A stretch of DNA of 64,000 bases from Pseudomonas sp. Os17 (GCF_001547895.1 NZ_AP014627.1:2855501-2919500), one strand, 5' to 3'. Shown: positions 42,987 through 53,136, counted from the stretch's first letter. The notes: a model not told the origin generated them from the letters alone. Made by a program: numbers and translations.

Positions 42987-43604
42987 TTACGGTTGGCGGG
43001 GCGGCACGCGCCACAGGTACCAGGCGGCGGTGGTGCGCCAGGGGCTCCAGGCCTGGCCGATCTGGCGCAGCTGGCGGGGGCTGGGCGGTTGCTCCAGGCC
43101 CTTGAGGCGGCGGTAGCCTTCGCGTACGCCAAAGTCGTCCACCGGCAAGATGTCCTCGCGCTCAAGGCTGTAGATCAACAGCATCTCCACGGTCCAGCGG
43201 CCAATGCCGGGCAGTTGGGTCAGGCGCTCTATCAGCTGTTCATCGTCCAGGCCGCGGGCGCTGGCGGCATCGGGGACGCGGCCGTCGAGGGTGGCCTGGG
43301 CGATGCCGTGCAGGGTCGCCACCTTGCGTGCGGAGAAGCCGCAGCCGCGCAGGTTCTCCAGGCTGGCATCGGCCAGTTGCCGGGGCGTGGGGAAGGCCTG
43401 CCCGGGAAACAAGGCGCGCAGGCGGCCGAGTATCGCGTCGCCGGCGCGGGCATGCAGTTGCTGGTAGGCCACCGCGCGCACCAGCGCCTGATAAGGCTCG
43501 CGCTCCGGGCGGGGCTGGTGCAGGCAGGGACCGACGACGGCGATCAGTGCGGCCCAGTCGGCATCCAGTGCGGCAAGAAAACGAGTGGCGGGGCAGGTGG
43601 GCAT
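42987..43604 (-). CDS. DNA-3-methyladenine glycosylase II-type (AlkA-like)
   Basis: A 205-residue base-excision repair enzyme of the HhH-GPD superfamily. The helix-hairpin-helix is LTQLPGIGRWTVEMLLIYSL (about residue 128) and the catalytic Asp is in ILPVDDFGVREGYRR (about 152). It lacks the N-terminal AlkA_N domain of the E. coli enzyme (282 residues), so it resembles the shorter Mag-like glycosylases. It removes alkylated purines. The start MPTCPATRFLAAL at 43604 fits; the longer open frame is an antisense artefact of the neighbouring esterase. Confidence 0.85.
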   Translation of the reverse strand: MPTCPATRFLAALDADWAALIAVVGPCLHQPRPEREPYQALVRAVAYQQLHARAGDAILGRLRALFPGQAFPTPRQLADASLENLRGCGFSARKVATLHGIAQATLDGRVPDAASARGLDDEQLIERLTQLPGIGRWTVEMLLIYSLEREDILPVDDFGVREGYRRLKGLEQPPSPRQLRQIGQAWSPWRTTAAWYLWRVPPRQP

Positions 43605-43719
43605 TGGCGATCCGGGGCAAGGGGGGGCGAGCGGCAGATTAGCCCGCCGTCCCAAGGCTTGCACCCCGTCTCTTGCGCTGGAACTCGGCGCCCGGGCCTT
43701 GCACCCGGGCGCAGGGTTT

Positions 43720-44646
<927 letters not shown>

Positions 44647-44654
44647 TTATTGGT

Positions 44655-46895
44655 TCAGAACGATGCGCTCAGGCTGGTGTACAGGGTGCGCCCGGGTTCG
44701 TTGTAGGTGGCGGCGCCGGCCCCGGCGATGTTGTTCACGCCCTGGGCATTGCCTTCACGGAACAGGCGTTTGTCGAACAGGTTGTCGACCCCGGCGGTGA
44801 CGCTCAGGTGGCGGGTCAGGGCGTAGGTGCCGCTGACCCCGGCAATGGCGTAGGGCGCCAGTTGCTGGGTGGCGCTGCCGGTGACCCGGTCGCCGTGGTA
44901 GTCGTACTTCTTCGGCGTCTGCTGGCCGTACCAGGCCACGCTGGCCTGCAGCGACAGGTCCTGGGTGGCCTGCCAGTCGAGCATCGAGTTGAGGGTGTAG
45001 CGCGGGGTCACCGAGAGGTAGTCGCCGGTCTGCTTGTTCTTCGATTGCAGCATGTAGGTGAAGTTGTTGTTCCAGGTCAGTTGGCTGGCCAGGGGAATGG
45101 TCAGGGTGCCTTCCAGGCCTTCCACCAGGGCCTTGGGCACGTTTTCCCACTGGTAGATCGCCGCGTTGCGGTAGGCGCCGCTGCCGCCGCTGGCCCGGCT
45201 CACCGGGGCCAGGCCGGATTCCACCTTGTTCTTGTAGTCGTTGCGAAAGTAGGTCAGGCCGGCGACCCAGCCGTCGGCCTTGTACTCCAGGCCCAGTTCC
45301 TTGTTGACGCTGGTTTCCGCCTTGAGCCGGTCGTTGCCCTGCAGGTAGCAGCTGGTGCTCTGGCCATAGCAGCCCTGGCCGCGGCTGTAGAGCAGGTAGT
45401 CGGCGTTGAGCTGGTACAGGTTCGGCGCCTTGTAGGCCCGGGCGATGCCGGCCTTGAGGGTCAGGGTGTCGCTCAGGGCGTGGGACAGGTTGAGCGATGG
45501 GCTCCAGTTGTCGCCGACGATGCTGTGATGGTCCAAACGCAGGCCCGGGGTGAGCATGGTCCCCGGGCGCAGTTCGATGTTGTCCTCGGCGAACAGCGAG
45601 AAGATCTGCGCGCTGGATTGGGTACTGCGGTTGCTGCTGCTCAGGCCGCTGACCGCGCCGCCTTCGCTGGTGCTCTGGGTGTTGGCGCTGGGGTCGTCGA
45701 GTTTTTGCTGCGACCATTCGCTGCCCAGGGTCAGGGTCTGCTCGAAGCCTGTGTGCAGCGGCAGGTTGACTTCGCCGTGGGCGGTCAGGTCGCGCAGCAC
45801 CGCGGTGTAGAACTCGCTGTTGCTGAAGATGCCTTCGGTGCCGCCGGCCAGGCCTTCGTTGATCCGCGTGTTGCGGGTCTTCTCGTATTGCAGGTAGGCC
45901 ATGGAGCTGCCGAAGTCCCATTCGCCGCGATGGGTCAGGGCATAGGTCTGGCGGTAGCTGCGGTTGGTCTCGTGGCCCAGCAGGTTTTTCACCGTGCTGT
46001 TGCTGTTGGTGTTCTGGGTATCGCCGGTGTAGAGGTTGCCCTGGCGGCTGAAGCCGGCTTCGAAGTCCAGGCTCTGGTCCGGGGTCAGTTGCCAGCTCAA
46101 GAGGCCGTTGAGGTCCTTGTTGCGCACGCCTTCGCGGCCGGCGGGCAGGGTGCCGACCTGGTTGCCGGTGCGCAGGGATTCATGGCCGGCGTTGATGTCG
46201 GCGTCGTCGGCATCGGTCTTGGCCACATTGCCGTAGAGCCGATAGCTCAAGGTGTCGGTCAGCGGGCCGTTGAGGCCGAAGCTGGCGCGCTGGGTCGCGC
46301 CTTCGTCCTTGTGGCTGGGGAACGAGCTGTAGAGCGTGACGTTGCCGTGGGGCTGGGCGCCGGCCTGCTTGGTGATGATGTTGATCACCCCGCCGGCGGC
46401 GCCGTTGCCGTAGCGGGCCGCCGCCGGGCCACGGATCACTTCGATGCGTTCCACCTGATCGGCCGGCACCCAGTTGGTGTCGCCGCGGCTGTCGCGCTCG
46501 CCACGCCAGCCGTAGCGCACCGAGTTGCGGCTGCCCACCGGCTTGCCGTCCACCAGGATCAGGGTGTTTTCCGGGCCCATGCCACGGATGTCGATCTGCC
46601 GGTTGTTGCCGCGCTGGCCGCTGGTGGAGTTACCGGTGAGGTTGACCCCGGGCATGGTGCGGATGATCTGCGACAGGTCGTTGGCCGGCGGACGTTTCTG
46701 GATGTCCTCGGCGGTGATCACCGAGACCCCGGGAGCCTGCTTGGTTTCTTCCTTGGCGGTGGCGATGACATTCTGCGGTTCCAGCTCCAGGACCGGCTGG
46801 GTAGCGCCTGCATTGGCGGCCTGCACGGCATGGCTGAGCAGGCAGCAGCCGGACAGCAGGAAGGGGGCGAAAGGACGCAGCGAAGGCATGGACAT
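44655..46895 (-). CDS. pfeA: TonB-dependent ferric enterobactin receptor
   Basis: A 746-residue outer membrane receptor. It has a signal peptide (about residues 1-26), a TonB box region near ELEPQNVIATA, a plug domain with DIQKRPPANDLSQIIRTMPG and GPENTLILVDGKPV, and a 22-strand barrel ending in Phe (YTSLSASF). The plug and loop sequences match the FepA/PfeA branch that binds ferric enterobactin and other catecholates. A Fur box lies 40 bp upstream, and the two-component genes pfeS and pfeR precede it on the same strand. Confidence 0.93.
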   Translation of the reverse strand: MSMPSLRPFAPFLLSGCCLLSHAVQAANAGATQPVLELEPQNVIATAKEETKQAPGVSVITAEDIQKRPPANDLSQIIRTMPGVNLTGNSTSGQRGNNRQIDIRGMGPENTLILVDGKPVGSRNSVRYGWRGERDSRGDTNWVPADQVERIEVIRGPAAARYGNGAAGGVINIITKQAGAQPHGNVTLYSSFPSHKDEGATQRASFGLNGPLTDTLSYRLYGNVAKTDADDADINAGHESLRTGNQVGTLPAGREGVRNKDLNGLLSWQLTPDQSLDFEAGFSRQGNLYTGDTQNTNSNSTVKNLLGHETNRSYRQTYALTHRGEWDFGSSMAYLQYEKTRNTRINEGLAGGTEGIFSNSEFYTAVLRDLTAHGEVNLPLHTGFEQTLTLGSEWSQQKLDDPSANTQSTSEGGAVSGLSSSNRSTQSSAQIFSLFAEDNIELRPGTMLTPGLRLDHHSIVGDNWSPSLNLSHALSDTLTLKAGIARAYKAPNLYQLNADYLLYSRGQGCYGQSTSCYLQGNDRLKAETSVNKELGLEYKADGWVAGLTYFRNDYKNKVESGLAPVSRASGGSGAYRNAAIYQWENVPKALVEGLEGTLTIPLASQLTWNNNFTYMLQSKNKQTGDYLSVTPRYTLNSMLDWQATQDLSLQASVAWYGQQTPKKYDYHGDRVTGSATQQLAPYAIAGVSGTYALTRHLSVTAGVDNLFDKRLFREGNAQGVNNIAGAGAATYNEPGRTLYTSLSASF

Positions 46896-46934
46896 CGGTG
46901 ATCTCCGGGACAGAGGCAGAAACAGAAGATCACG

Positions 46935-46953
46935 AATGATAATGACTGCTATT
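46935..46953 (-). promoter_or_regulatory. Fur box upstream of pfeA
   Basis: AATGATAATGACTGCTATT matches the 19-base palindrome AATGATAATGATTATCATT at 15 positions. Centred about 49 bp before the pfeA start, it is well placed to block its promoter when iron is plentiful. Confidence 0.75.
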
Positions 46954-46999
46954 TGCGAGTAAAGCGCATTAACTTTCTAAACACTTCCAGGTCGCGGGC

Positions 47000-48337
47000 C
47001 TAGGCGGCGGGCAGCAGCAGGTGCAGGCACAACCCGGGGTTGCCATTGCTGGCCCAGATCCGCCCCTGGTGCAGCTCCACGGCGCGCCGGGCGATGGCCA
47101 GGCCCAGGCCGAACCCTTCGCCCTGGGCCGAGTCCAGGCGCTGGTAGGGCTGGAACATCCGTTGCAGGTCCTGCTCGGCGACCCCCGGCCCCTGGTCTTC
47201 CAGGCACAGGTGCCAGCAGGCGCCTTCGCGCCAGCCGCGCAGGCTCACCCGGCCATCGGCGGGGGAAAAGCGAATGGCATTGCGCAGCAGGTTTTCCAGG
47301 GCCTGGGCGATGCTGTCCAGGTGCACCTGGACCCGGCAGTCGGGGCCCAGCAGACAGGGCAGGCGCTCGGCCTGCCAGCCGCTTTCGAAGCAGGCGTCCT
47401 CGCGCAGGGCTTCCCAGATCGACAGCACCTGCACCGCTTCGGTGGGCAGTTGCGGGCGTTCGGTGTCGAGCCAGGCCAGGTCCAGGGTGTCTTCCAGCAG
47501 GCGCTGCATGTCGGCGATTTCCCGGTCCAGGCGCTGGCGCAACTGCTCCGGCGGCAAGTGGCTGTCATGGGCGATGCGCAGCCGCGCCAGGGGCGTGCGC
47601 AACTCGTGGGACAAGGTGCGCAGCAGCAGGCGCTGCTGGGCCAGGCTCTGGCGCAGGCGCTCGGCCATGTGCTCGAAGGCCAGGGCCAGCTCCCCCAGCT
47701 CGTCGTGGCGCTTCACCAGCGGCGTGCCCAGCCCCTGGCTGTCCAGGTGGTCGGCGCGCAAGGCATCGGCGCGGTCGCGCAGGCGGTTCAGGGGCAGCAC
47801 CAGGTGGCGATAGAGCAACAGGCCGAGCAGGGCGGCCAGCAGGGTCGGCACCACGCCATGGCTGAGCAGGTGGGTCCAGGGCGTCAGGCCGCCGGGCAGC
47901 AGGCGCTCGGGCAATTGCAGCACCAGCCGGCCCTGTTCCGGGTGCTCGGGAAATTCGATGCTGACGTAGGGCAGCTCGTCCTGCAGGCGCCGGCTCATGG
48001 GCCAGTCGAGCTTGCGCATGAAGGTCAGGTGGCTGGCGTCCTCGGCACTCAGCGGGGTGCTGCCCAGGCGTTGCAGGCGCGCGCCAAGCACCGCGACCCA
48101 GGTGTGCTCCTCGGCCGCCAGGCGTTGTTCGAAGGCATCCACTGCCGCCGCGCCACCCTGTTGCCAGGCGGCCTCGGCCTGCTGCGCGTAGCGGGCCAGG
48201 TACTGGCGATCGGCGGGGTCGAGGAAGTAGGTGCTGCGCTCGGCCGACAGGCCCCAGGTCCAGATGATCCAGGTCAGCAGCAGGCAGAAGCCGATCTGCA
48301 GACCGGCCAGTTTCCACAGCAGGGGATGACGGCGCAT
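47000..48337 (-). CDS. pfeS: Sensor histidine kinase PfeS
   Basis: A 445-residue inner-membrane kinase, almost identical in length to P. aeruginosa PfeS. It has two transmembrane segments (about 9-29 and 155-178) around a periplasmic sensor, a HAMP domain, the phosphoacceptor His in RTLSHELRTPLARLR (about residue 243), N box NLLRNAIRFSPADG, and DQGPGVAE plus GEGFGLGLAIARR. It senses periplasmic ferric enterobactin and phosphorylates PfeR. The ATG overlaps the pfeR stop (TGATG), confirming one operon. Confidence 0.9.
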   Translation of the reverse strand: MRRHPLLWKLAGLQIGFCLLLTWIIWTWGLSAERSTYFLDPADRQYLARYAQQAEAAWQQGGAAAVDAFEQRLAAEEHTWVAVLGARLQRLGSTPLSAEDASHLTFMRKLDWPMSRRLQDELPYVSIEFPEHPEQGRLVLQLPERLLPGGLTPWTHLLSHGVVPTLLAALLGLLLYRHLVLPLNRLRDRADALRADHLDSQGLGTPLVKRHDELGELALAFEHMAERLRQSLAQQRLLLRTLSHELRTPLARLRIAHDSHLPPEQLRQRLDREIADMQRLLEDTLDLAWLDTERPQLPTEAVQVLSIWEALREDACFESGWQAERLPCLLGPDCRVQVHLDSIAQALENLLRNAIRFSPADGRVSLRGWREGACWHLCLEDQGPGVAEQDLQRMFQPYQRLDSAQGEGFGLGLAIARRAVELHQGRIWASNGNPGLCLHLLLPAA

Positions 48338-49029
48338 CAATGGCGCTCCGCTTCCACCAGGATGTAGCCGGCGCCGCGCACCGCCTGGATCTGCAGGTGC
48401 TGCACCCCGAGCTCGGCGAGCTTGCGCCGCAGGTTGCACACGTGCACATCCAGCCCGCGATCCAGGCGGGTATAGAGGCGGTGCAGTACGTGCTGATAGA
48501 GAAAGGGCTTGCTCAGGGTTTCCCCGGGGTGTTCGCGCAGGGTCACCAGCAGCCGGTATTCGGAACCGGTGAGGCCCGCGGCGCGGCCCTGGAGCAGCAC
48601 GTCCTGGGCGTGTTCGTCGAAGCTCAGCAGCCGGTCCAGATGGGTGGCCGACGGTTGTTGTACCCGGGCCATGCGCCGCAGCAGGGCGTCGGCGCGGGCA
48701 TCCAGCTCGGCCAGGCTGAAAGGCTTGGGCAGGTAGTCGTCGGCGCCCCGGGTAAAGCCGGTGATGCGGTCCTGCTCGGCGCCCAGGGCCGACATCAGCA
48801 TCACCGGCGAGCCCTGTTCCCGGCGCAGGGTTTCCAGCAGGGCCAGGCCGTCCATGCCCGGCAGCATGATGTCCAGCAGCACCAGGTCGAAGTGGCCGGC
48901 ACGCACCGCGGCCAAGCCCTGGCGGCCGTCGCTGCAAGGGGTGACGGCAAAGCCGCGCTGGTGGAAATGCCGGTGCAGATCGTCGCGCAGTCGGGCGTCG
49001 TCTTCCACGAGGAGCAGGGTGGGGGTCAT
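48337..49029 (-). CDS. pfeR: Response regulator PfeR
   Basis: A 230-residue OmpR-family activator. The receiver has LLVEDDARLRDDL, phosphoacceptor Asp in LVLLDIMLPGMDGL (about residue 51), and Lys in YLPKPFSLAELDARADALL. The winged helix ends AVRGAGYILVE. With PfeS it activates the ferric enterobactin receptor gene in response to the siderophore. The first gene of the pfeRS operon, preceded by a Fur box. The start MTPTLLLVED is chosen over a longer frame that runs through that box. Confidence 0.9.
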   Translation of the reverse strand: MTPTLLLVEDDARLRDDLHRHFHQRGFAVTPCSDGRQGLAAVRAGHFDLVLLDIMLPGMDGLALLETLRREQGSPVMLMSALGAEQDRITGFTRGADDYLPKPFSLAELDARADALLRRMARVQQPSATHLDRLLSFDEHAQDVLLQGRAAGLTGSEYRLLVTLREHPGETLSKPFLYQHVLHRLYTRLDRGLDVHVCNLRRKLAELGVQHLQIQAVRGAGYILVEAERH

Positions 49030-49054
49030 GGGGGGCACTTGAAGGAAAGTATTT

Positions 49055-49073
49055 AATGAGAATGTTTTACATT
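49055..49073 (-). promoter_or_regulatory. Fur box upstream of pfeR
   Basis: AATGAGAATGTTTTACATT matches the Fur palindrome at 15 of 19 positions and lies 26 bp before the pfeR start codon. With the box before pfeA it predicts iron repression of both regulator and receptor. Confidence 0.72.
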
Positions 49074-49210
49074 TGCGAATATTGCCGCAATGTCCCGGGC
49101 GCTGCAATTGCCGCAATCGGCTGACCGGGCAGGGCAGTGCAATCAACTAAAAGTTGAATATTCAACGGTGTGTTGATATTTTTCCCGGCCGCCCAGTTTG
49201 GTAAACACCG

Positions 49211-49906
49211 ATGAACGTGCCTTCCGATACCCTTCTTGCCGAGCGCCAGCTGGTCCTGCAGGTGCTGGGCAGCACCTTGCAGATGCTCGCCGGCGTGGTG
49301 GGCCAGCATGTGGAAATCGTCCTGCATGACCTTGATCGCCCGGAGTCGTCGATCGTCGCCATCGCCAACGGCCATGTCACCGGGCGCCGAGTGGGTGATC
49401 CGGTGCTGGGCGGGCCGCGCCGGGACCTGGGCTTTGCCGCCGTGCTGCGCGCCCTGCAGGACCGCTCCGCCAGCACCCCGCTGGTACTGGAGAACTACCC
49501 GACCCTGGCCCCGGACGGCCGCGAGCTGCGCAGCTCCACGGTGATCTTTCGCGACCGCAGCGGGCAGCCTTTCGCCAGCCTGTGCAGCAACAGCGACCTG
49601 AGCGGCATCGCCGCCGCCCACGCCTGCCTGGGCCAGTTGCTGGGCCTGGGCAGCGCCCCTGCGCCGCGCCGCGACGAAGCCCCCGACATGGAACAGTTGC
49701 TGGCGCAGATCATCCAGGGCGCCTGCCCGGCAAGCGCGACGCGCATGAGCAAGTCGCACAAGCTGGAGGCCGTGCGCCAGATGCAGGAGCGCGGGGTGTT
49801 CATCGTCAAGGGCGGGATCGAGAAGGCCGCCGCGGCCCTCGGGGTGACCCGCTACACCGTCTACAACTACCTGGAACAGATCCGCGCCGAAGGCGCCGAG
49901 GAATGA
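49211..49906 (+). CDS. YheO-type PAS/helix-turn-helix regulator
   Basis: A 231-residue regulator. The N-terminal YheO-like PAS domain (residues about 15-130) has AGVVGQHVEIVLHDLDRPESS and STVIFRDRSGQPFASLC. The C-terminal helix-turn-helix is ERGVFIVKGGIEKAAAALGVTRYTVYNYLEQ. The best-studied relative, DauR, controls D-arginine catabolism. The last codons overlap the start of a PhzF-family gene by four bases, so the two are coexpressed, and the regulator probably responds to that enzyme's substrate or product. Confidence 0.85.
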   Translation: MNVPSDTLLAERQLVLQVLGSTLQMLAGVVGQHVEIVLHDLDRPESSIVAIANGHVTGRRVGDPVLGGPRRDLGFAAVLRALQDRSASTPLVLENYPTLAPDGRELRSSTVIFRDRSGQPFASLCSNSDLSGIAAAHACLGQLLGLGSAPAPRRDEAPDMEQLLAQIIQGACPASATRMSKSHKLEAVRQMQERGVFIVKGGIEKAAAALGVTRYTVYNYLEQIRAEGAEE

Positions 49907-50697
49907 CCGCGATGCAGCTCGATATCTTTCAAGTGGATGCCTTTACCTCCCATGTCTTTGGTGGCAACCCGGCGGCGGTGTGCCCCCTGGACGCCTGGTT
50001 GCCGGACGCGGTGCTGCAGCGCATCGCCCTGGAGAACAACCTGTCGGAAACCGCCTATTTCGTGCCCCGGGGCGAGGTCTTCGAACTGCGCTGGTTCACC
50101 CCCACGGTGGAAGTCGACCTGTGCGGGCACGCCACCCTGGCGGCGGCCTGGGTGCTGTTCGAGCAACTGGGCGAGCGCCGCGACGTGCTGCGCTTTGCCA
50201 CCCGCAGCGGCGAGTTGCGGGTGAGCCGCGAGGGCGGCCTGCTGTCCATGGACTTTCCCGCCAAGCAGCCCGAGGCCGTGGCGATTCCTGCGGCCCTGCT
50301 GCAAGCCCTGGGCCTGACCGCGGCCGAGGCCCTGTACCGCACCGACGACTATCTGCTGGTGGTGGACGACGAAGCTCTGGTGGAGGCGCTCAAGCCTGAT
50401 TTCGCCGCACTGGCCGCGTTCGATGTGCGCGGCATCGCCGTGACGGCACCGTCCCGGGCGTTCGATTTCGTCTCGCGCTGGTTCGGCCCGCGGGTCGGGG
50501 TCAATGAAGACCCGGTCACCGGTTCCGCCCATACCTCCCTGGCGCCTTACTGGGCCGAGCGCCTGGGCAAGCACCAGTTACGGGCGCAGCAGGGCGGGGC
50601 GCGCAAGGGTCAGCTGGAGTGTCAGGTGCTGGACAACGGGCGGGTGATCATCAGCGGCTACGGCGCCTTGTACCTCAAGGGCAGCATTTTCCTCTGA
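49903..50697 (+). CDS. PhzF-family isomerase/epimerase
   Basis: A 264-residue enzyme of the PhzF/DapF fold. It has VDAFTSHVFGGNPAAVCPL (residue 8 on), the conserved acidic residue in LSETAYFVP (about 47), FTPTVEVDLCGHATLAAAW (about 70) and VNEDPVTGSAHTSLAPYWAERLG near the C-terminus. The chemistry is likely isomerisation of an unsaturated or amino acid substrate; phenazine synthesis is unlikely because no phz genes are nearby. An ATG nine bases in (MQLDIF) is an alternative start. Confidence 0.9.
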   Translation: MTAMQLDIFQVDAFTSHVFGGNPAAVCPLDAWLPDAVLQRIALENNLSETAYFVPRGEVFELRWFTPTVEVDLCGHATLAAAWVLFEQLGERRDVLRFATRSGELRVSREGGLLSMDFPAKQPEAVAIPAALLQALGLTAAEALYRTDDYLLVVDDEALVEALKPDFAALAAFDVRGIAVTAPSRAFDFVSRWFGPRVGVNEDPVTGSAHTSLAPYWAERLGKHQLRAQQGGARKGQLECQVLDNGRVIISGYGALYLKGSIFL

Positions 50698-50797
50698 GGC
50701 GGCGCCGCCGCTCTGCGGCGCAGGCCGGGCGCCTGCAAGCGGATTTGTCTCGGCACGGCCTGCGCAGGTAGAGTCGCGTTTTTTTCGCCTGCTCAGG

Positions 50798-51457
50798 ATG
50801 TTCCAGACCATGCACCGGACGCGCCCCTTGCCCCGCCTTGCCACCTCATCGCTGTTGGCCCTGCTCCTGGGACTGAGTGCCGGCGCTGCCCAGGCCGCCA
50901 GCCTCAGCGAGAGCCTGCTGGACTGCCAGCCGGGTTTCTTCAAGGCCCTGTATCAGCAGCGCGGCGAACTCGGGCAGGTGGTCAAGCTGGCCGAGAATCA
51001 GCGCCAGGGCATCGCCTGGGTGCCGGTCACCGACCGCCTGAACAGCGCCACGGCAGCGCAGGCGTTTTCTCGCCCGTTGAGGGATGGCGGCCTGCGCCTG
51101 ACCGGCTACTACGACCGTCAGTTCGACCTGGGCGAGCAGGGCAGCTTCCACTTCTGGGGCTTCGACATCGATGCCAGCCGCGCCGCGGTGATGGCCGCGC
51201 TGCCCCAGGCCGGCTGGCAGGAAGCCGGTGAGTACTTCATCTCCCGGCCACAGATCAAACTCAACGCCACGGCGCCCTGGCAGGACAACCCGGCCGCCGC
51301 CTCGGGCATCGCTCCGGCGCCGGGTTCCGCGGAAAAGATCCTCATGCTCAGCGACGAAGACGGCAAGACCCGCCTGCTCTGCTCGCTGCAGGGCACGGTC
51401 GATCAGGCATTGCTCGACCAGGAGCGGCCGGACCTGGCCCAGGGAGCGGGCCGATGA
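50798..51457 (+). CDS. Exported hypothetical protein
   Basis: A 219-residue protein with a signal peptide (core LLALLLGLSAGAAQAA, cleaved about residue 34). The mature part has one conserved-looking motif LDCQPGFFKALYQQRG with a Cys that could pair with the C-terminal Cys in LLCSLQG. Function unknown. A second ATG at 50810 (MHRTRPL) fits the spacing from CAGGA better and may be the true start. It overlaps the following lipoprotein gene by four bases (ATGA), so the two are cotranslated. Confidence 0.75.
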   Translation: MFQTMHRTRPLPRLATSSLLALLLGLSAGAAQAASLSESLLDCQPGFFKALYQQRGELGQVVKLAENQRQGIAWVPVTDRLNSATAAQAFSRPLRDGGLRLTGYYDRQFDLGEQGSFHFWGFDIDASRAAVMAALPQAGWQEAGEYFISRPQIKLNATAPWQDNPAAASGIAPAPGSAEKILMLSDEDGKTRLLCSLQGTVDQALLDQERPDLAQGAGR

Positions 51458-51924
51458 ACAAGCTGCTGGGCTTGAGCGCGGCGCTCGTGCTTGCCGGTTG
51501 CGCGCATTCGGGCAGCCAGGCCCCGGCGCCGCAGCGTCCGGACGGCATGTTCAAGGTGCTGGAAAGCCCGGAACTGGCCACCTACTTTGCCGCCAACTCG
51601 CTGGCCCTCTACCAGAACAACCCGAACCTGCGGCAGTTCTATCTGGTCAACAACTACGCCAAGCCTACCGAGCTGGGCGCTGGCAAGCCGCCGATCCACA
51701 GCTCGCGGGCGACCCGGGTGATCAACTGCGAGAAGGATGAGTCGGCGCAGTTCGGCCGGGTGTACTTCTCCGAGCCGTTCGCCCAGGGCGTGGAGGTCAC
51801 GCGCAAGGCCGATCAGGCGCAATGGGCGGCGTTTCCCCGCCAGTCATTGCTGGGCGAGTTGCGCAACATGGTCTGCGCCATCGACCCGACACGGCTCAAG
51901 CTGGCTCCGGCCAAGGCGCCGTGA
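51454..51924 (+). CDS. Small lipoprotein
   Basis: A 156-residue envelope lipoprotein with a clear lipobox LVLAGC (Cys16). Downstream is NNPNLRQFYLVNNYAKPTEL and a pair of cysteines (INCEKDES and NMVCAID) that may form a disulfide. The overall pattern is reminiscent of the surface-adhesin E family, but this is only a tentative resemblance. Coupled by a four-base overlap with the preceding exported protein and convergent with an acetyltransferase gene 10 bp away. Confidence 0.72.
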   Translation: MNKLLGLSAALVLAGCAHSGSQAPAPQRPDGMFKVLESPELATYFAANSLALYQNNPNLRQFYLVNNYAKPTELGAGKPPIHSSRATRVINCEKDESAQFGRVYFSEPFAQGVEVTRKADQAQWAAFPRQSLLGELRNMVCAIDPTRLKLAPAKAP

Positions 51925-51934
51925 GCCAGGTCCT

Positions 51935-52363
51935 TCATTGCGGCCAGGCCATGATCAGTTCGGCCTGTGCGGTGTGGGGATCGATGCCATCGCCGATCAC
52001 CTGGAAACCCTGCTGGCGGTAAAAGCCGATGCTCGGCAGGTTGGCGGCATACACCGCCAGCTCAAGGCGTGAGCGCCGCTGGCGGGCATCGGCCAGCAGC
52101 TGTGTGCCCACGCCCTGGCCCTGGTGCGGCACCGCGACGAAAATCGCCGCCAGCTGATCCTCATGCAGGCAGTAGAAGCCCAGGAGCTGGCCGTCGCGTT
52201 CGGCCACTCGGGTCTGGGCATGGGGCAGGTAGAGCTGGCGCATGTCCTCGACCTTGGAGCGCCAGAAGTCGGGATCGATAAAGTGATGGGCCTGGATCGA
52301 GGCGTCCAGCCAGAGCGCCAGCAACGCTTGCATATCGCTGTTTTGAAAGTCCCTGATCAGCAT
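51935..52363 (-). CDS. GNAT-family N-acetyltransferase
   Basis: A 142-residue acetyltransferase of the YjaB-like type. It starts MLIRDFQNSDMQALLALWL and contains the acetyl-CoA loop PHQGQGVGTQLLADAR (about residue 80) and YAANLPSIGFYRQQGFQVI near the C-terminus. The substrate is unknown. The ATG at 52363 is the only start consistent with the family N-terminus; the preceding frame is non-coding. Confidence 0.85.
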   Translation of the reverse strand: MLIRDFQNSDMQALLALWLDASIQAHHFIDPDFWRSKVEDMRQLYLPHAQTRVAERDGQLLGFYCLHEDQLAAIFVAVPHQGQGVGTQLLADARQRRSRLELAVYAANLPSIGFYRQQGFQVIGDGIDPHTAQAELIMAWPQ

Positions 52364-52452
52364 GTTTGGGGGCCTGTCGGATTCAAGTGTGCGCCGCACG
52401 CTACCCAGGTGGCGGCGGTCTGTCCAATGATTGAGAACCAAGGAAGTATTCG

Positions 52453-52746
52453 ATGCTGGAAAGCAACCGCACCCTCAGCCTTTCGGGCGAGCAGGCCCTG
52501 GAGGCCCTGGCGGAACTGGAGTTCGTGTTGATCTCGCTGCACAAGATGGGCGCCTACTACAGGGACAAGCCCGTGGCTGACTACCGGCGCGCCACCACCG
52601 ATTTTATCGACAACCAGCAGGTCACCCAGCGTCTGGCCCGGGTGCGCAGGATCCTCAGCGAACCCTTCGACCACACCCTGGGGGAGGACGACATGGACGA
52701 CATCGAGCGTCATGTGCAAGGGCTCGACTTGTGGCGCCCCGAGTAG
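52453..52746 (+). CDS. Small hypothetical protein, 97 residues
   Basis: A small acidic soluble protein starting MLESNRTLSLSGEQALEALAE and predicted to be largely helical, with VTQRLARVRRILSEPFD in the middle. No signal sequence or known domain. A purine-rich ribosome site (AAGGAAG) is 5-6 bases before the ATG. The next small gene starts 40 bp downstream on the same strand, so the two probably form a unit. Confidence 0.68.
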   Translation: MLESNRTLSLSGEQALEALAELEFVLISLHKMGAYYRDKPVADYRRATTDFIDNQQVTQRLARVRRILSEPFDHTLGEDDMDDIERHVQGLDLWRPE

Positions 52747-52785
52747 ACACGCTGTCATTGCCCGCGGTTTTTCAAGGAGCCTGTC

Positions 52786-53136
52786 ATGTCCCGCATCAGC
52801 CTCGCCACGGCGACGCCCACCACCAGCCTGGCGCTGGTCAAGTTTCTCCATCAGCGCCTGGGCCTGTCCCTGAGCGTTGCCCAGGGCTATCTGCGCCGTG
52901 GCGCCGAGGGCTTCTTCTACAGCGCCAAGCTGTTTCACAACGACCATGTGCAGCGCGAGCAGGAACTGCGCGACATCCTCGCCTTCTTCAACAGCGCCCA
53001 GGTGCCGCTGCTGATTGTCGAAAGCGACCCCGATGAGGAGTGGAACGGGGTTGCGCCCGAACCGTTGCAGGACTGCGCGATGCCCCAGGAGCACTTGTTC
53101 AATCTGCTCCAGGCCCATGAAGAGGGCTATCAATAG
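52786..53136 (+). CDS. Small hypothetical protein, 116 residues
   Basis: A soluble protein starting MSRISLATATPTTSLALVKF. The segment LSLSVAQGYLRRGAEGFFYSAKLFHND and the acidic C-terminus are the only recognisable features. AAGGAG lies 8 bases before the ATG. Probably cotranscribed with the 97-residue protein. Function unknown. Confidence 0.7.
   Translation: MSRISLATATPTTSLALVKFLHQRLGLSLSVAQGYLRRGAEGFFYSAKLFHNDHVQREQELRDILAFFNSAQVPLLIVESDPDEEWNGVAPEPLQDCAMPQEHLFNLLQAHEEGYQ

Noticed and set aside
44808..46901. A long plus-strand frame opposite pfeA
   Set aside because: Antisense artefact of a GC-biased receptor gene; no start site or motif.
49080..49150. ATTGCCGCAAT direct/inverted copies between pfeR and the YheO-type gene as regulator sites
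   Set aside because: Two short copies occur, but they are not placed consistently relative to either gene, so I could not assign a role.
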